DNA of 64,000 bases from NCBI GenBank assembly GCA_015056655.1, contig SVFV01000019.1:1-64000 (forward strand), in the 5' to 3' direction. Source of the DNA: Butyrivibrio sp. (GTDB lineage: Bacteria; Bacillota; Clostridia; Lachnospirales; Lachnospiraceae). A program made the position numbers and the translations under genes. Positions 15,834-24,657 of this stretch are shown one piece after another; the first letter of the stretch is position 1, and each line of letters starts with the position of its first letter. Under the pieces are notes generated by a model that was not told the DNA's origin, did not search any database, and saw only the letters and a list, made by a program, of their open reading frames with translations.

Positions 15834-16070
15834 TCATCTGATTACTTTTTTGGGCCTTCTAAAGTTCTCCAAGAATTCATCAACAATCTGAGTGTTAACA
15901 AGACAGCACCCTCTGTACTGATATACTGCCCCTGCCTCATCAGCCAGATCCCGAAAGGTTTGTTTGCCCATTGAATATAGTTTCTGACCTTCCTTGTACC
16001 TGACAAATTTTTTCTGACCTGATTCAATAAGTTCCTCTAACTCTGGTATTTCTTTTCTTGCTCTTGGCAT
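15834..16070 (-). CDS. DUF6462 excisionase-like protein
   Basis: A 78-residue single DUF6462 module (FVRYKEGQKLYSMGKQTF, then VYQYRGCCLVNTQIVDEFLENF). It is the partner of the integrase downstream and is more similar to the tandem modules in the partition operon than to unrelated DNA-binding proteins. Expected to act as a directionality factor or regulator. Confidence 0.78.
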   Translation of the reverse strand: MPRARKEIPELEELIESGQKKFVRYKEGQKLYSMGKQTFRDLADEAGAVYQYRGCCLVNTQIVDEFLENFRRPKKVIR

Positions 16071-16082
16071 AAAGTATTCCTC

Positions 16083-16649
16083 CTATGCTATTTTTCCTTC
16101 AAGATAACTAACCATCTGGCTTTTAATCTTCATCTTTGTTCTGTGGACCATCTGCACAGCAGTATCAACCTCCACCCCGAGTTCATTTGCCATGTCTATA
16201 TACCCTTTGTTGCCCTTAAGATACGGAACAAAATATGATTTTTCCTTGTCGCTCAACCTTGAAAGCTGCTTATTGAAAAGAAAATAATGTCTTCTCATAT
16301 CATCCAGAAGATATGCTTCCTTAATAAATTCGTTTCTTCTGCTGCTTTCTTCCAGAACGCCACCAGAAAAATCACATTCAATTATTGCCCGTCTGATTTC
16401 ATCCTCTCCTGCTACTGTATTACCAGTCGGATCAGAGTGTCCTGACGTCTGAACCCTAACCCCCAATGCAAGCTTCTCAGCTCTTCTTGCGTTAATCTTC
16501 TCATCCTCGATCAGAAAAACGAGCCCATCTACACTGCTTTCAATGATTCCAATGAATACTGCATAATGACTGCATATAATATCCACCCTTCCGGAAGCAT
16601 CCGCTTTCGCATATCTGTTCACAATACTATCCCCATACGACTTGATCAT
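16083..16649 (-). CDS. Sigma-70 region 4-like regulator
   Basis: A 188-residue protein. The ATG at 16649 has GGGAGG five bases upstream, replacing a longer frame without a ribosome site. The C-terminal half (LSRLSDKEKSYFVPYLKGNKGYIDMANELGVEVDTAVQMVHRTK) has the helix-turn-helix spacing of sigma region 4/ArpU-like regulators found in phages and mobile elements. It is 12 bases upstream of the DUF6462-int pair and so probably controls it. The N-terminal part is not recognised. Confidence 0.6.
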   Translation of the reverse strand: MIKSYGDSIVNRYAKADASGRVDIICSHYAVFIGIIESSVDGLVFLIEDEKINARRAEKLALGVRVQTSGHSDPTGNTVAGEDEIRRAIIECDFSGGVLEESSRRNEFIKEAYLLDDMRRHYFLFNKQLSRLSDKEKSYFVPYLKGNKGYIDMANELGVEVDTAVQMVHRTKMKIKSQMVSYLEGKIA

Positions 16650-16691
16650 ACATCCTCCCTTACATGTAAAATCTATGCATAGACCCAAAAA

Positions 16692-16720
16692 ACATACAAG
16701 GGGATGTCTCCCCTTGTGTG
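16692..16720 (-). terminator. Intrinsic terminator
   Basis: Minus-strand ACAAGGGGAGACATCCCCTTGT stem-loop (read as arms ACAAGGGG and CCCCTTGT) is followed by a T-run. It separates the 150-residue gene from the sigma-like gene. Confidence 0.8.
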
Positions 16721-16740
16721 CTTTACAGGATCCATGTAGT

Positions 16741-17193
16741 TTAATTGCATTTGCACCGTAACATGTCTCCAAATGTTAGCCACCGCAAAAGTATCTGTGC
16801 ATTTTTAGCTGCGATCCAGAATTTTTCTTCTTCAGTTACCGCATCATCAATTTCCTTCAACAACCTCTGCAGCTCCGTTTCTAAACAATCGTTAGGAATA
16901 AATACTCTTGGTGCAGCATTTTCTTCAACAAACAGTTCAAATCTAGTATCATCTGCCAAGTATCTATCCAAGCATACTCCATATTCATAATGAAGCCTTG
17001 CATATTTAATAGCGGATGCAGCCGGTGGTTGATATTTAATGTTTTTTACATATGTCTTTTCTGTTACAAAAAAACACTTAGCCATCGCATCATCTGAAGC
17101 ATTCGCATGTTCCTGAATTTTCCTATTATAATGCATTAGTCTTTCTAAACGTGCCTTATCAAATCCTGGTAAATCGTTATATGTTTTGTCCAT
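16741..17193 (-). CDS. Hypothetical protein at the head of integrase module 2
   Basis: A 150-residue, mostly helical, charged protein (DLPGFDKARLERLMHYNRKIQEHA at the start, then a long acidic helix ELQRLLKEIDDAVTEEEKFWIAAKNA). I do not recognise it. Helix-rich proteins of this size next to sigma-like regulators are common in integrative elements, but no function can be assigned. It is transcribed on its own, with a terminator directly behind it. Confidence 0.55.
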   Translation of the reverse strand: MDKTYNDLPGFDKARLERLMHYNRKIQEHANASDDAMAKCFFVTEKTYVKNIKYQPPAASAIKYARLHYEYGVCLDRYLADDTRFELFVEENAAPRVFIPNDCLETELQRLLKEIDDAVTEEEKFWIAAKNAQILLRWLTFGDMLRCKCN

Positions 17194-17543
17194 ATCGTTC
17201 TCCCTATTTCTATACTTTAATTGCTAAATATCAAAATGAAAATTCCCCAGTTTTTATGGTTTACCGTGATTTTTATGGTGGTGCTCTCGGCCATCGACTA
17301 TAATTCATAAAAATGTACATACAAAAAAGGAGCCTTGGCCATAGTCGTGCCAGACTCCCCACTATCCACGTTATGAAATTAGTATTTTTACTACCAATCA
17401 TTAGTACATTGATAGCTAAAACACTTACGCCTAATACAATCCTGCCATTTTTAACTCCTCGACCTCTTTAATGGGACATTGCTTCCACTTTACATCTTCA
17501 TCCTAGATCCTATGCTGTCCGATAAAAATGCCAGCACAAAAAG
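17194..17543. other. Intergenic region with direct repeats and a terminator
   Basis: No gene seen. TTTTTATGGT is repeated at 17251 and 17270, upstream of the 150-residue gene. A minus-strand terminator (about 17329-17366: GGAGTCTGGC and GCCAAGGCTCC arms, then six T) lies in the middle. Confidence 0.5.
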
Positions 17544-17577
17544 AAGACACTGCCTATGTCAAATAATGCAGTGTCTT
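17544..17577 (-). terminator. Terminator of the Rnl1-like ligase gene
   Basis: Perfect 10-bp arms AAGACACTGC and GCAGTGTCTT with a 14-base loop, followed on the minus strand by CTTTTT. Confidence 0.8.
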
Positions 17578-17645
17578 TGTATCTTATTCACTTCTTTAAT
17601 CCCGGATTAGGCTTCAAAAGCCATACGAGATTTCCAAGAATATCA

Positions 17646-18758
17646 TTAGTAAACAACAGAATTTTCAGAATACTCTTTGATAAGCTTTTCAACATTGGAT
17701 GGCACTAATAATGCCATAATATCGGAGGCATCTTTATCATTTCCGATAGCCTTAAAGCCAGCCCATGCATATGGCGAATCCTTTATAGCCATGGCTACTG
17801 CCTTCCTGTCGCAGTCATACTCTTCGAAAAGCCGTCTTGAATACAGTATCATGTTCTCAGTTTTATGCCTGACCTCAGCAAACTGCCAGTCATAATACTT
17901 GATAACGTGCGCAGATGAAGGAAAATCTTTCGCAAGTTTAGAGAAATCCTCACCTTGGCAAAAAAGCTCTGACATCCGTTTAGCAGTAAAAACCTTATTT
18001 GTAGATATTCGATGCATAGCTACATATGAAAGGGATTTTATCTTCACTCTGTTATGATTTGCATCAACCACAACAAAGCCTTCATCTTCTATGTCCTCTC
18101 CTTTGTTCAGTTCTAAAGCGGCGGACATGCATTCATCAAGGGATTTTAGAGAAAAACTGCGTGGTTTCCTAAAAGTACCTAATTCTGTATCAAATTCCTC
18201 TCCTGTCACAACATTTCTGGCAGCAAGGAAGAATAATGCTGTCATATCATATTTGATAACAACCTGTGTAAGTGGTGATACCAACTCAAAGATATAAGTA
18301 CATTCTTTATTAAGCTGGCCAAAGGGTATGTCCTTTATGTTCTCCGCTCTGGCAATAACATCCGCATATGTCAGCTCCTTATACCCCTGAACAGATGCCT
18401 CTTTTGCATCACATGTAGAGCTTGTAGCAAAATGCCACTCACCCTTATACCAGAAAAGTTTTATCATAGATCCATCGATTTTCTCTAACACCCTGGCATT
18501 CTGCCAGTCTATGTCCGCAGCATATTGCTCCTGGACATTAAAAAACTTGTCAAAAGGCCAGCAAATCACCTTTTGTTCTGCGATATCTATGACAATTCCC
18601 CGCGCTTCACACACCAGAGGATTAGAGAAATCCGCTTCTACACCATACTTAAAACACACAAGATCACCGCTGCGATTTGTGCGTATAACCATTTCATTAA
18701 ATTTTTGTTCCCAGTCATTGGGATTATTCTTTATATATTGCAGTATTCTTGATTTCAT
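17646..18758 (-). CDS. T4 Rnl1-like RNA ligase
   Basis: A 370-residue nucleotidyltransferase of the RNA ligase T4 Rnl1 family. The adenylated-lysine motif I is LEKIDGS with K93. Motif IIIa is YIFELV (about 155-160), motif IV EGFVVV (226-231) and motif V VKIKS (238-242). These enzymes seal 3'-OH/5'-phosphate RNA ends. In phage T4 Rnl1 with polynucleotide kinase/phosphatase repairs tRNA cut by anticodon nuclease. The gene lies about 9 kb from a large tRNA array and beside phosphoesterases, so tRNA repair is the natural hypothesis. A strong terminator follows. Confidence 0.88.
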   Translation of the reverse strand: MKSRILQYIKNNPNDWEQKFNEMVIRTNRSGDLVCFKYGVEADFSNPLVCEARGIVIDIAEQKVICWPFDKFFNVQEQYAADIDWQNARVLEKIDGSMIKLFWYKGEWHFATSSTCDAKEASVQGYKELTYADVIARAENIKDIPFGQLNKECTYIFELVSPLTQVVIKYDMTALFFLAARNVVTGEEFDTELGTFRKPRSFSLKSLDECMSAALELNKGEDIEDEGFVVVDANHNRVKIKSLSYVAMHRISTNKVFTAKRMSELFCQGEDFSKLAKDFPSSAHVIKYYDWQFAEVRHKTENMILYSRRLFEEYDCDRKAVAMAIKDSPYAWAGFKAIGNDKDASDIMALLVPSNVEKLIKEYSENSVVY

Positions 18759-18770
18759 TTCATATTATCT

Positions 18771-19076
18771 TCAAGCAATGCCTCTATGAAAGAATTCATA
18801 ATAATAACTAATTCGACGAAAGGAGTCATCTCTTTTAAAGCTATACCTCGCCTCTCTGTCTCCGGACAGCAGTTCATCTACAGGCACTCCAAGAAGATCA
18901 CTCAGTCCATATATGTTATCAAGCGTGGGAAGGCTTTTCCCCTCTAACCAATGATAGATACTCTGCACGCTCGAGAAATTAAAATATTCCTTGATGTCTT
19001 TTGCAGTTATCCCCTTCTCTTCCATCACGCTTTTGATCAGTTTCCCTGTCTTGAATCTGTCAATTTGGCTTGTCAT
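18771..19076 (-). CDS. XRE-family transcriptional regulator
   Basis: A 101-residue protein; the ATG at 19076 has GGAG seven bases upstream and overlaps the preceding gene by 17 bases. Residues 8-65 form a Cro/CI helix-turn-helix (GKLIKSVMEEKGITAKDIKEYFNFSSVQSIYHWLEGKSLPTLDNIYGLSDLLGVPVDEL). The same pattern (HTH plus SLPTLDN-like and VPVDELL-like end) is seen in the two XRE genes inside the tRNA array, so all three are one subfamily. It lies 12 bases upstream of the RNA ligase gene and may regulate it. Confidence 0.85.
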   Translation of the reverse strand: MTSQIDRFKTGKLIKSVMEEKGITAKDIKEYFNFSSVQSIYHWLEGKSLPTLDNIYGLSDLLGVPVDELLSGDREARYSFKRDDSFRRISYYYEFFHRGIA

Positions 19077-19302
19077 CCTTATTCTCCGTTTCTTTGCTTT
19101 TCCCCAAGAAATCATCCATTTCTATTGTTTGTTCTTTGGATAAGTCAACCTTCCCAAACAGGCGTTCATATAGTTCAAACGCCATGACAACTATATATCC
19201 ATTTTCAGTTCTGACTTTTACAGGATTTCCAAACCTCCTGCAAAAATCGTCTGAATCCAGATTTCCCATCAGTTCTTCTGGTGTTATTTCTATCATGTCC
19301 AT
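19060..19302 (-). CDS. Phd/YefM-like small protein
   Basis: An 80-residue protein (ATG with GGAG upstream) whose centre, GNPVKVRTENGYIVVMAFELYERLFG, resembles the Phd/YefM antitoxin core where a promoter-binding strand is followed by a DNA-recognition helix. No RelE or Doc toxin is adjacent; instead an XRE gene follows, overlapping by 17 bases, and a phosphoesterase gene precedes, overlapping by 10 bases. It may be an orphan antitoxin or an adapted regulator. Confidence 0.55.
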   Translation of the reverse strand: MDMIEITPEELMGNLDSDDFCRRFGNPVKVRTENGYIVVMAFELYERLFGKVDLSKEQTIEMDDFLGKSKETENKDDKPN

Positions 19303-20168
19303 GCTTTTATCTCCGCTTCGCTAAAATAGCCTTCCTTCTTGCACTCTTCAACCCAGGCTTTAAATTCATCAGGTTTGTTCACTGTCCATTCCACAAACTG
19401 CCTAAGCCCCTCTTCAACGGTAAGACCATGTTCTGCAAATGCATCCTTAAGTCTGTAATATTTCTCAGTTGGCAGTGTCACTTTCATAAAACCATCTCCA
19501 AAAGAAACATCTATGTCCAAAGCCTGTCCTGTCTTTATCATATCTTCTATATCCATGTTTCTGCGCCGGTTCTTATCCAAAGCTATCCACTCATCAAGAG
19601 AAAGCGGCACATAGTCAGAAAACTGGCAAAAGCAGTTGATCATATTGCAGGGAATGTTATGATATTCTTTATCCCTTTCAAACCGCTTATAATCCCTTGT
19701 TCGCTGAATAAAGTCATTTAGAAGATACTCATCAAAGGTATTATGTACATGCCCATAAAGCATATATACCAGTGGGTTATCTCCCACGTCTTTTCTGTAT
19801 TGCCCGTTATAGCAAAAGATCGGATAGTGCGACAAAATCACCTTCCTATTGTCATCATTCAGTTCCTTGTAATGTTCTATCCACTTAAACCGTTCCAGTT
19901 CAAATTCCTTATCCTTCAGGAACCTGTCATGATTCCCTACAATTAGGTATTTTTTCCCTCTAAGACGTGCCAGTATTTTGTTTGCTACTTCTCCACTCCC
20001 AAAACAAAAGTCACCTAGCACCACCACTTCATCCCCGGTTTTCACCTTAGAATTCCATTGCTTAATCATATATTCATTCATGGCCTCAGCGCTTTCAAAC
20101 CCGCGTTTGTCCATGTTTTTATTCATATTCCCATGGTTAAAATGAAGATCTGCGATATAGTATCTCAT
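19293..20168 (-). CDS. Calcineurin-like metallophosphoesterase 1
   Basis: A 291-residue protein with the five metal-binding motifs: IADLHF (D-x-H), VVLGDFCFG (GD), VGNHDR (GNHD), LSHYPI and YGHVHN (GHxH). The first 150 residues make the catalytic core; the rest holds a helical C-terminal extension (FVEWTVNKPDEFKAWVEECKKEG) reminiscent of YfcE/phage phosphoesterases. Family members hydrolyse phosphomono- and diesters, including 2',3'-cyclic ends of RNA. It is one of three such enzymes in 7 kb. Confidence 0.88.
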   Translation of the reverse strand: MRYYIADLHFNHGNMNKNMDKRGFESAEAMNEYMIKQWNSKVKTGDEVVVLGDFCFGSGEVANKILARLRGKKYLIVGNHDRFLKDKEFELERFKWIEHYKELNDDNRKVILSHYPIFCYNGQYRKDVGDNPLVYMLYGHVHNTFDEYLLNDFIQRTRDYKRFERDKEYHNIPCNMINCFCQFSDYVPLSLDEWIALDKNRRRNMDIEDMIKTGQALDIDVSFGDGFMKVTLPTEKYYRLKDAFAEHGLTVEEGLRQFVEWTVNKPDEFKAWVEECKKEGYFSEAEIKAWT

Positions 20169-20179
20169 ACCCTTATCTC

Positions 20180-21160
20180 CTACCTATACTGAATTTTTCC
20201 GGCATATTCCGTAAGATAAGAATCCTTTTCAAAATCAATTTTCCCTTCAAACAAGAAAACATCCCTGAACATATTGGGATTAAGCAATCTAAAAGCCTCT
20301 TGCGAAGATATGTATAGCTTTACCCCGGAATCTTCACATAATAAAAGGTCCGCGCCAGCATCTTTTACACTTTTACGAAGCAGTATATAGAATATATTCT
20401 CAAAAACTCCAAACAATCTATAATCTCTACCATCGTTATCATATCCTTTATTACAGTCCTCTATGTCATCTCCATTCATGTTAAATTCGGGTACGATCAG
20501 GTTGTTATCCTCTACTCTCAGCTCCGTATATATCTCGTCAGAATCATATGAAACATGATAAAAAATACCCTTCCCGACTATAAATTCCTCGTACCACGGC
20601 CTTCCGTCCTTTATCTTGGTATATCCCTGCAACTGTAATCCATATTCTTTTAGTAATTTAACATCTATATTGTCCTGATTATTGGACTTATCACATTCAT
20701 CTCGATATACATCTAATACTCCTGAGTCTTTTTTCAGATTATCAAATGCCTTCTTTACCTCATTGGGATAATCAACCTCACTTATATATTCTGATACTGA
20801 GCTGTATCCTGCCATTTTAGCACCATGTTCAAAAAGTTCTCCCCCAAACAAAAACTTCAGTGGATAAATACTTTTCTGTATTTCTGTTTCAAATCTCAGC
20901 GTATCAACTCTAGTTATCTCAAGATGCTGAAGATTTTCGAACAAATCATCATTCTCCAAAACCAAAGCATTAAAGTCTGTTTCCAGTACAAGTGGAGGCA
21001 TACAATCAAGATTACATAGAATTTCCCTGTAATCTTCAATAAATTGAGTTTCTCCATATCCCATAAGTTCAGCTATGTCAGAAGCAAGCAAATATACCTT
21101 ATTATCGTGAAAGACCCTTGTTTGCAATAGTTTTATCTTTTCCATGGTCATTATCTTCAC
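20180..21160 (-). CDS. Hypothetical protein
   Basis: A 326-residue acidic protein with a GTG start (GGGGA upstream). The N-terminus (LLQTRVFHDNKVYLLASDIAELMGYGETQFIEDY) has the look of a phage antirepressor/BRO-type DNA-binding domain, but this is weak. No other domain is recognised. It lies 11 bases upstream of the phosphoesterase gene in one operon. Confidence 0.5.
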   Translation of the reverse strand: MKIMTMEKIKLLQTRVFHDNKVYLLASDIAELMGYGETQFIEDYREILCNLDCMPPLVLETDFNALVLENDDLFENLQHLEITRVDTLRFETEIQKSIYPLKFLFGGELFEHGAKMAGYSSVSEYISEVDYPNEVKKAFDNLKKDSGVLDVYRDECDKSNNQDNIDVKLLKEYGLQLQGYTKIKDGRPWYEEFIVGKGIFYHVSYDSDEIYTELRVEDNNLIVPEFNMNGDDIEDCNKGYDNDGRDYRLFGVFENIFYILLRKSVKDAGADLLLCEDSGVKLYISSQEAFRLLNPNMFRDVFLFEGKIDFEKDSYLTEYAGKIQYR

Positions 21161-21177
21161 TCTTTTCCCCTATTTTG

Positions 21178-21783
21178 CTATTTCCATAAAGAGTCCATTA
21201 CCAGTTGTTGTTCATCGGCCTCTTTATCATTCTTTGCTTCAGTTATTGACGTTAGTTCTATTACACAGACATCACATTGATGCATATATTTGTAAATATT
21301 TCTTTTTTCTGTTTCCGTTAATTGGTCCAATAATGCATCAGCATCTAATGCCTTGGCTACCGCCTTCTTACATAGTTCATCTGTCTCGTCATCAATACAA
21401 TGCCAATCGCGGTTAAGCTTCTGACATTCTCTTGTATATCTATCCCATATCTGTTCAGCTACTTTTCCAAACCTCTGTGGTATCGGATCTTCAACTTCAT
21501 CAGACTCGCATATTTTACGTACAAATTCCTCGATAATTTTTTCATTAATATACTTCAAATAAGCACAGTCTTCAGTAACCGCATAATCATAATCCTTATC
21601 CAAAAAAACACCCGCAACTACATAGGGATCTTCACCTTTAATCAAATTATAAGTGTAAATCGGGTTACTACCTGGAACAAAAAAATCCTCTAGGTACCCA
21701 TCTCTAAGATCTTCTCTCCAACACACTAAGTAATCTTTCACTATTTCTCCAATAATGCCCACAGCACAGCCATGAGGTATCAC
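21178..21783 (-). CDS. Hypothetical protein
   Basis: A 201-residue acidic, helix-rich protein of unknown family. The start is doubtful: the longest frame begins with GTG at 21783 and has no good ribosome site; internal GTG codons are alternatives. It is 17 bases from the next gene downstream, so it probably belongs to the same operon. Confidence 0.45.
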   Translation of the reverse strand: MIPHGCAVGIIGEIVKDYLVCWREDLRDGYLEDFFVPGSNPIYTYNLIKGEDPYVVAGVFLDKDYDYAVTEDCAYLKYINEKIIEEFVRKICESDEVEDPIPQRFGKVAEQIWDRYTRECQKLNRDWHCIDDETDELCKKAVAKALDADALLDQLTETEKRNIYKYMHQCDVCVIELTSITEAKNDKEADEQQLVMDSLWK

Positions 21784-21991
21784 TTCAGGACAACCGGCTT
21801 GACACCAAACCTTCCCATGGATTTCAACATATCGCTATGTCTATATAAAAGTTTTCCACTGATAATTGAACAAAAATCGCCAAAACAATTAAAAGTTTAT
21901 GCTTCACATATAACAGAAAAAATAAAACCCAAAATAGATTGAGGCTATCTCACAGCGAGCCTTACTGCCAATGGAATCATGTAACCATCGG
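21784..21991. other. Intergenic stretch
   Basis: Nothing convincing seen beyond a poly-A/T-rich segment. It precedes the isolated tRNA gene. Confidence 0.4.
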
Positions 21992-22064
21992 GTCCAAAAG
22001 CAGGATTTGAACCTGCATATCAAGCTTATAGGGCTTGCGCCGTATCCATTTCGACCATTTCGGA
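21992..22064 (-). tRNA. tRNA-like gene, anticodon UAU (Ile), C at position 33
   Basis: A 73-base cloverleaf: acceptor TCCGAAA/TTTTGGA (one G-U), D stem GTCG/CGGC with GG in the loop, anticodon stem CAAGC/GCTTG, loop CCTATAA, T arm GCAGG-TTCAAAT-CCTGC. Position 33 is C instead of the near-universal U. It stands alone, 4.7 kb from the main array. Confidence 0.6.
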
Positions 22065-22155
22065 TTTTTGCGGTTAATGCTAACCAGCTTGTAACTTAAC
22101 CCTGTTACAGGGAAGCCGGGTTTGAAGTTTTCGTGCAGCAGGCAATTTTTCTTTT

Positions 22156-22815
22156 TTATATTTCTACAAAAGTTGTAGCATTTGAAACCTTTATCTGTGT
22201 ATCAAGCTCGGTAAGCAGCGTGTCTCTCTTCTCTTTAAGCGCATCAGCTTTTTTCTGAGCGTCGAGAGGATCTACTACTTCTGTCGTATTCTCTTTTACA
22301 TAAGCATTGACAACCTCAAGGGGCTTATCATCTTTTACTTTGGAATCTTTTCCAAGAATAGACAGTCTCATATTCTCGGCGGTACCCTGAAGCTGCTTAT
22401 TTTTTGATTCTGCAAACTGAATCATTTTTTGAAGATCACTTTCAATCTTCATCATGAGCTTATATTCAAAATTTGCATCGCTATTAAATGTGCCTGTGCT
22501 CTTAAGTCTTTTTCTAAGCGCTATAGCACCTGCAACCGTATACTCACCATAAGATGTCTTGATCATGGTATTTGCGTTAGATGCTACAATTGCTGCATCT
22601 ATCTTCTGATACCTGTCAATCAGATCCTGTATCTGCTGATATGCACTTTCTGCATTCTTTGCAAATTCGTTCCTTGAAACTCTTTTTTCAAAAACCTTAT
22701 CTTCATTTGGTTTAATGGTATCAATAAAGCTTGCTTTGTTGATCTTATCAGTTATCTTACCAACAAGAAGATCTCTTTCATCAAGTGCCTGCGTTACTAA
22801 CATTTTCTCTGCCAT
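22156..22815 (-). CDS. Helical hypothetical protein (DIP1984-like?)
   Basis: A 219-residue, largely helical protein; the ATG at 22815 with AGGGG upstream is chosen over a GTG nine bases earlier. Segments such as LVTQALDERDLLVGKITDKINKA and a TVAGAIALRKRL motif recall the DIP1984/septicolysin-like family, but the match is only impressionistic. It follows the RNA ligase gene closely and is probably co-transcribed. No function assigned. Confidence 0.5.
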   Translation of the reverse strand: MAEKMLVTQALDERDLLVGKITDKINKASFIDTIKPNEDKVFEKRVSRNEFAKNAESAYQQIQDLIDRYQKIDAAIVASNANTMIKTSYGEYTVAGAIALRKRLKSTGTFNSDANFEYKLMMKIESDLQKMIQFAESKNKQLQGTAENMRLSILGKDSKVKDDKPLEVVNAYVKENTTEVVDPLDAQKKADALKEKRDTLLTELDTQIKVSNATTFVEI

Positions 22816-22830
22816 ATTATCCACGCCCCT

Positions 22831-23877
22831 TCATTCATCATTTTTAATAAGATACTTGTTATTAATTACTTTCATGGAGAGCGGTCCGCTAAGAATATAT
22901 GAATGCACCGGCTCTATAGGTCTAATTACAATTCCTTCCCTTACAGTACCGTTATATCCAACTCCTTCTGCCCTTGCTAAAAGCGCTTGTTCATCAGGAT
23001 ATCTCGCAGGAAGGTCATTTCCTTCTTCCTCTACAGGAACCATTTGGCATCCGACATATTTGCAAATATCCTTTAGAGTTTCAAGATTTGTCCTCTTATC
23101 ATCAATTCTAGCTGTAAACACAAACCATTCAGGAGACTTGAGCTTTAAGTGATTTTTCTGAATACCTTCTCCACACCATTCCCCCTGAAGCACAAGCGTG
23201 GCAATCTTATTATCATCCACATACTGCTTCATCTTTTCAGGAATTCCTCTGTTCTTCACATATTCAACAAAAGAAGACTTTCCATCATCCTTATATGTAA
23301 AATTATGTCCAGTGAATGAAACCTTCCCATCCCTTATTCCTATGGAGTGGCTTGATCCATCCATTTTTGTTGTTATGTAATATGGAAGCCCTGCAAATTC
23401 CTTTAATAGTTCCGGCGCAGACTGTATCCTTGTCTCATCTGTCTTCGGAATGAAGCCTGGCCTGTCTCCTATAATTGTTCCCGAGGAGCCTGCTCGCTCA
23501 GGCATTTCCCACTCTTTTACACCGAGGATTTCAGTCACATCCATTCCTTCACTTAATTCCAATCCATTCAATTTAGGTAGCTTGTCTGTACCCAGGCAAA
23601 GCCCCTGCGATATCTCGCCCCTAAATTTCATTGTCTTAAGCCTAAATCCCTCACCCATGAATTCATTGTTTTTATATGAGCTTTTCCGCAGGAATTCAAA
23701 CTCTTCACAAATCGGAAGGAATGAATCAATTTCAAAATAGACCACTAGGTCACCCTCATGAAATTCATTTTTTCCTCCCACACATTTCCAACCAAGAACC
23801 TGTACAAGTTCCAGTCTATCCGCATCAGGTATAGGCAAAACTGCCTTAACCCTCTGAATCGAAGCCAGTTTCCTCAT
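22831..23877 (-). CDS. RNA ligase, DRB0094/Rnl5-like
   Basis: A 348-residue ligase with an N-terminal OB-fold-like domain (LASIQRVKAVLPIPDADRLELVQVLGW, typical of the DRB0094 family) and a nucleotidyltransferase domain: motif I TTKMDGSS with K171, motif IV REGIVIRP and motif V SMKVINNKY near the end. The Deinococcus DraRnl enzyme seals nicked duplex RNA or RNA-templated ends. It is the second RNA ligase within 6 kb and of a different family from the first, implying complementary repair substrates. Confidence 0.88.
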   Translation of the reverse strand: MRKLASIQRVKAVLPIPDADRLELVQVLGWKCVGGKNEFHEGDLVVYFEIDSFLPICEEFEFLRKSSYKNNEFMGEGFRLKTMKFRGEISQGLCLGTDKLPKLNGLELSEGMDVTEILGVKEWEMPERAGSSGTIIGDRPGFIPKTDETRIQSAPELLKEFAGLPYYITTKMDGSSHSIGIRDGKVSFTGHNFTYKDDGKSSFVEYVKNRGIPEKMKQYVDDNKIATLVLQGEWCGEGIQKNHLKLKSPEWFVFTARIDDKRTNLETLKDICKYVGCQMVPVEEEGNDLPARYPDEQALLARAEGVGYNGTVREGIVIRPIEPVHSYILSGPLSMKVINNKYLIKNDE

Positions 23878-23893
23878 GATATATATACCTTTC

Positions 23894-24646
23894 CTATTTC
23901 GTATTCACAATGAAGTCGTATAATTTCTCTGCGGTGCTGATATCCACACTCCGTCCGCCCGCATCTTTAACCATTCCAATCTTGAAAGATCGCCCATAAT
24001 CAAGACCATTTACAAAATAGTCAACCCAGACATGGTTATCTTTCATTAACTTTTTCAGTAGCATCAGAACGAGACCTTCATTAGTAAGCAACATTCCACT
24101 ACCACTACAAGGCGAAAGATCCATTTTGCCTTTACTACATTCAATCAGCCTGTTTATCTCTCTGACTACATCTGTAGTATCCTGAAGCTTATGCATTATC
24201 GCCACAAACTCTTCCTTTGTTAATTCCAAGCTATTGGCCTCAGACTTCTCATGAACAACCCTATGGATTATTTTGTCGAGTCTCTGATAATGAACTATTC
24301 CAATAGATCTTGGCGAAATAAAGCTGCTCCCTTCTTTTGCCTTGATATAGAATTCGTCTGGAGATTCATTTATAACGTATACATAATCCGTCCAATTGTC
24401 AGAGAGGTCTATAACGCAATTCTTTGTTTTTCTATATAAATCAATCAGATCATCTTCATATTCATAATGCTTGCCATTAAAATCATGTACAAAACGATCA
24501 AAATCCTGATATGTAGCCAGACCGCCCTCTTCGAATCTGTCGATTATTTCAACTGCGTATCCTTCCGGATACATATCCCCATTAAACTCACGCGTTTCAT
24601 AGATGTCTAAGCCAGAACTTATATAGATAATTCTCCCTCTTGTCAT
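23894..24646 (-). CDS. Hypothetical protein
   Basis: A 250-residue acidic protein without a recognised domain (starts TRGRIIYISSGLDIYETREF, ends with a helical tail). No membrane segment. It is 16 bases upstream of the DRB0094-type ligase gene and 11 bases downstream of a phosphoesterase gene, clearly in the same operon. Confidence 0.55.
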   Translation of the reverse strand: MTRGRIIYISSGLDIYETREFNGDMYPEGYAVEIIDRFEEGGLATYQDFDRFVHDFNGKHYEYEDDLIDLYRKTKNCVIDLSDNWTDYVYVINESPDEFYIKAKEGSSFISPRSIGIVHYQRLDKIIHRVVHEKSEANSLELTKEEFVAIMHKLQDTTDVVREINRLIECSKGKMDLSPCSGSGMLLTNEGLVLMLLKKLMKDNHVWVDYFVNGLDYGRSFKIGMVKDAGGRSVDISTAEKLYDFIVNTK

Positions 24647-24657
24647 GCTTCCTCCAG

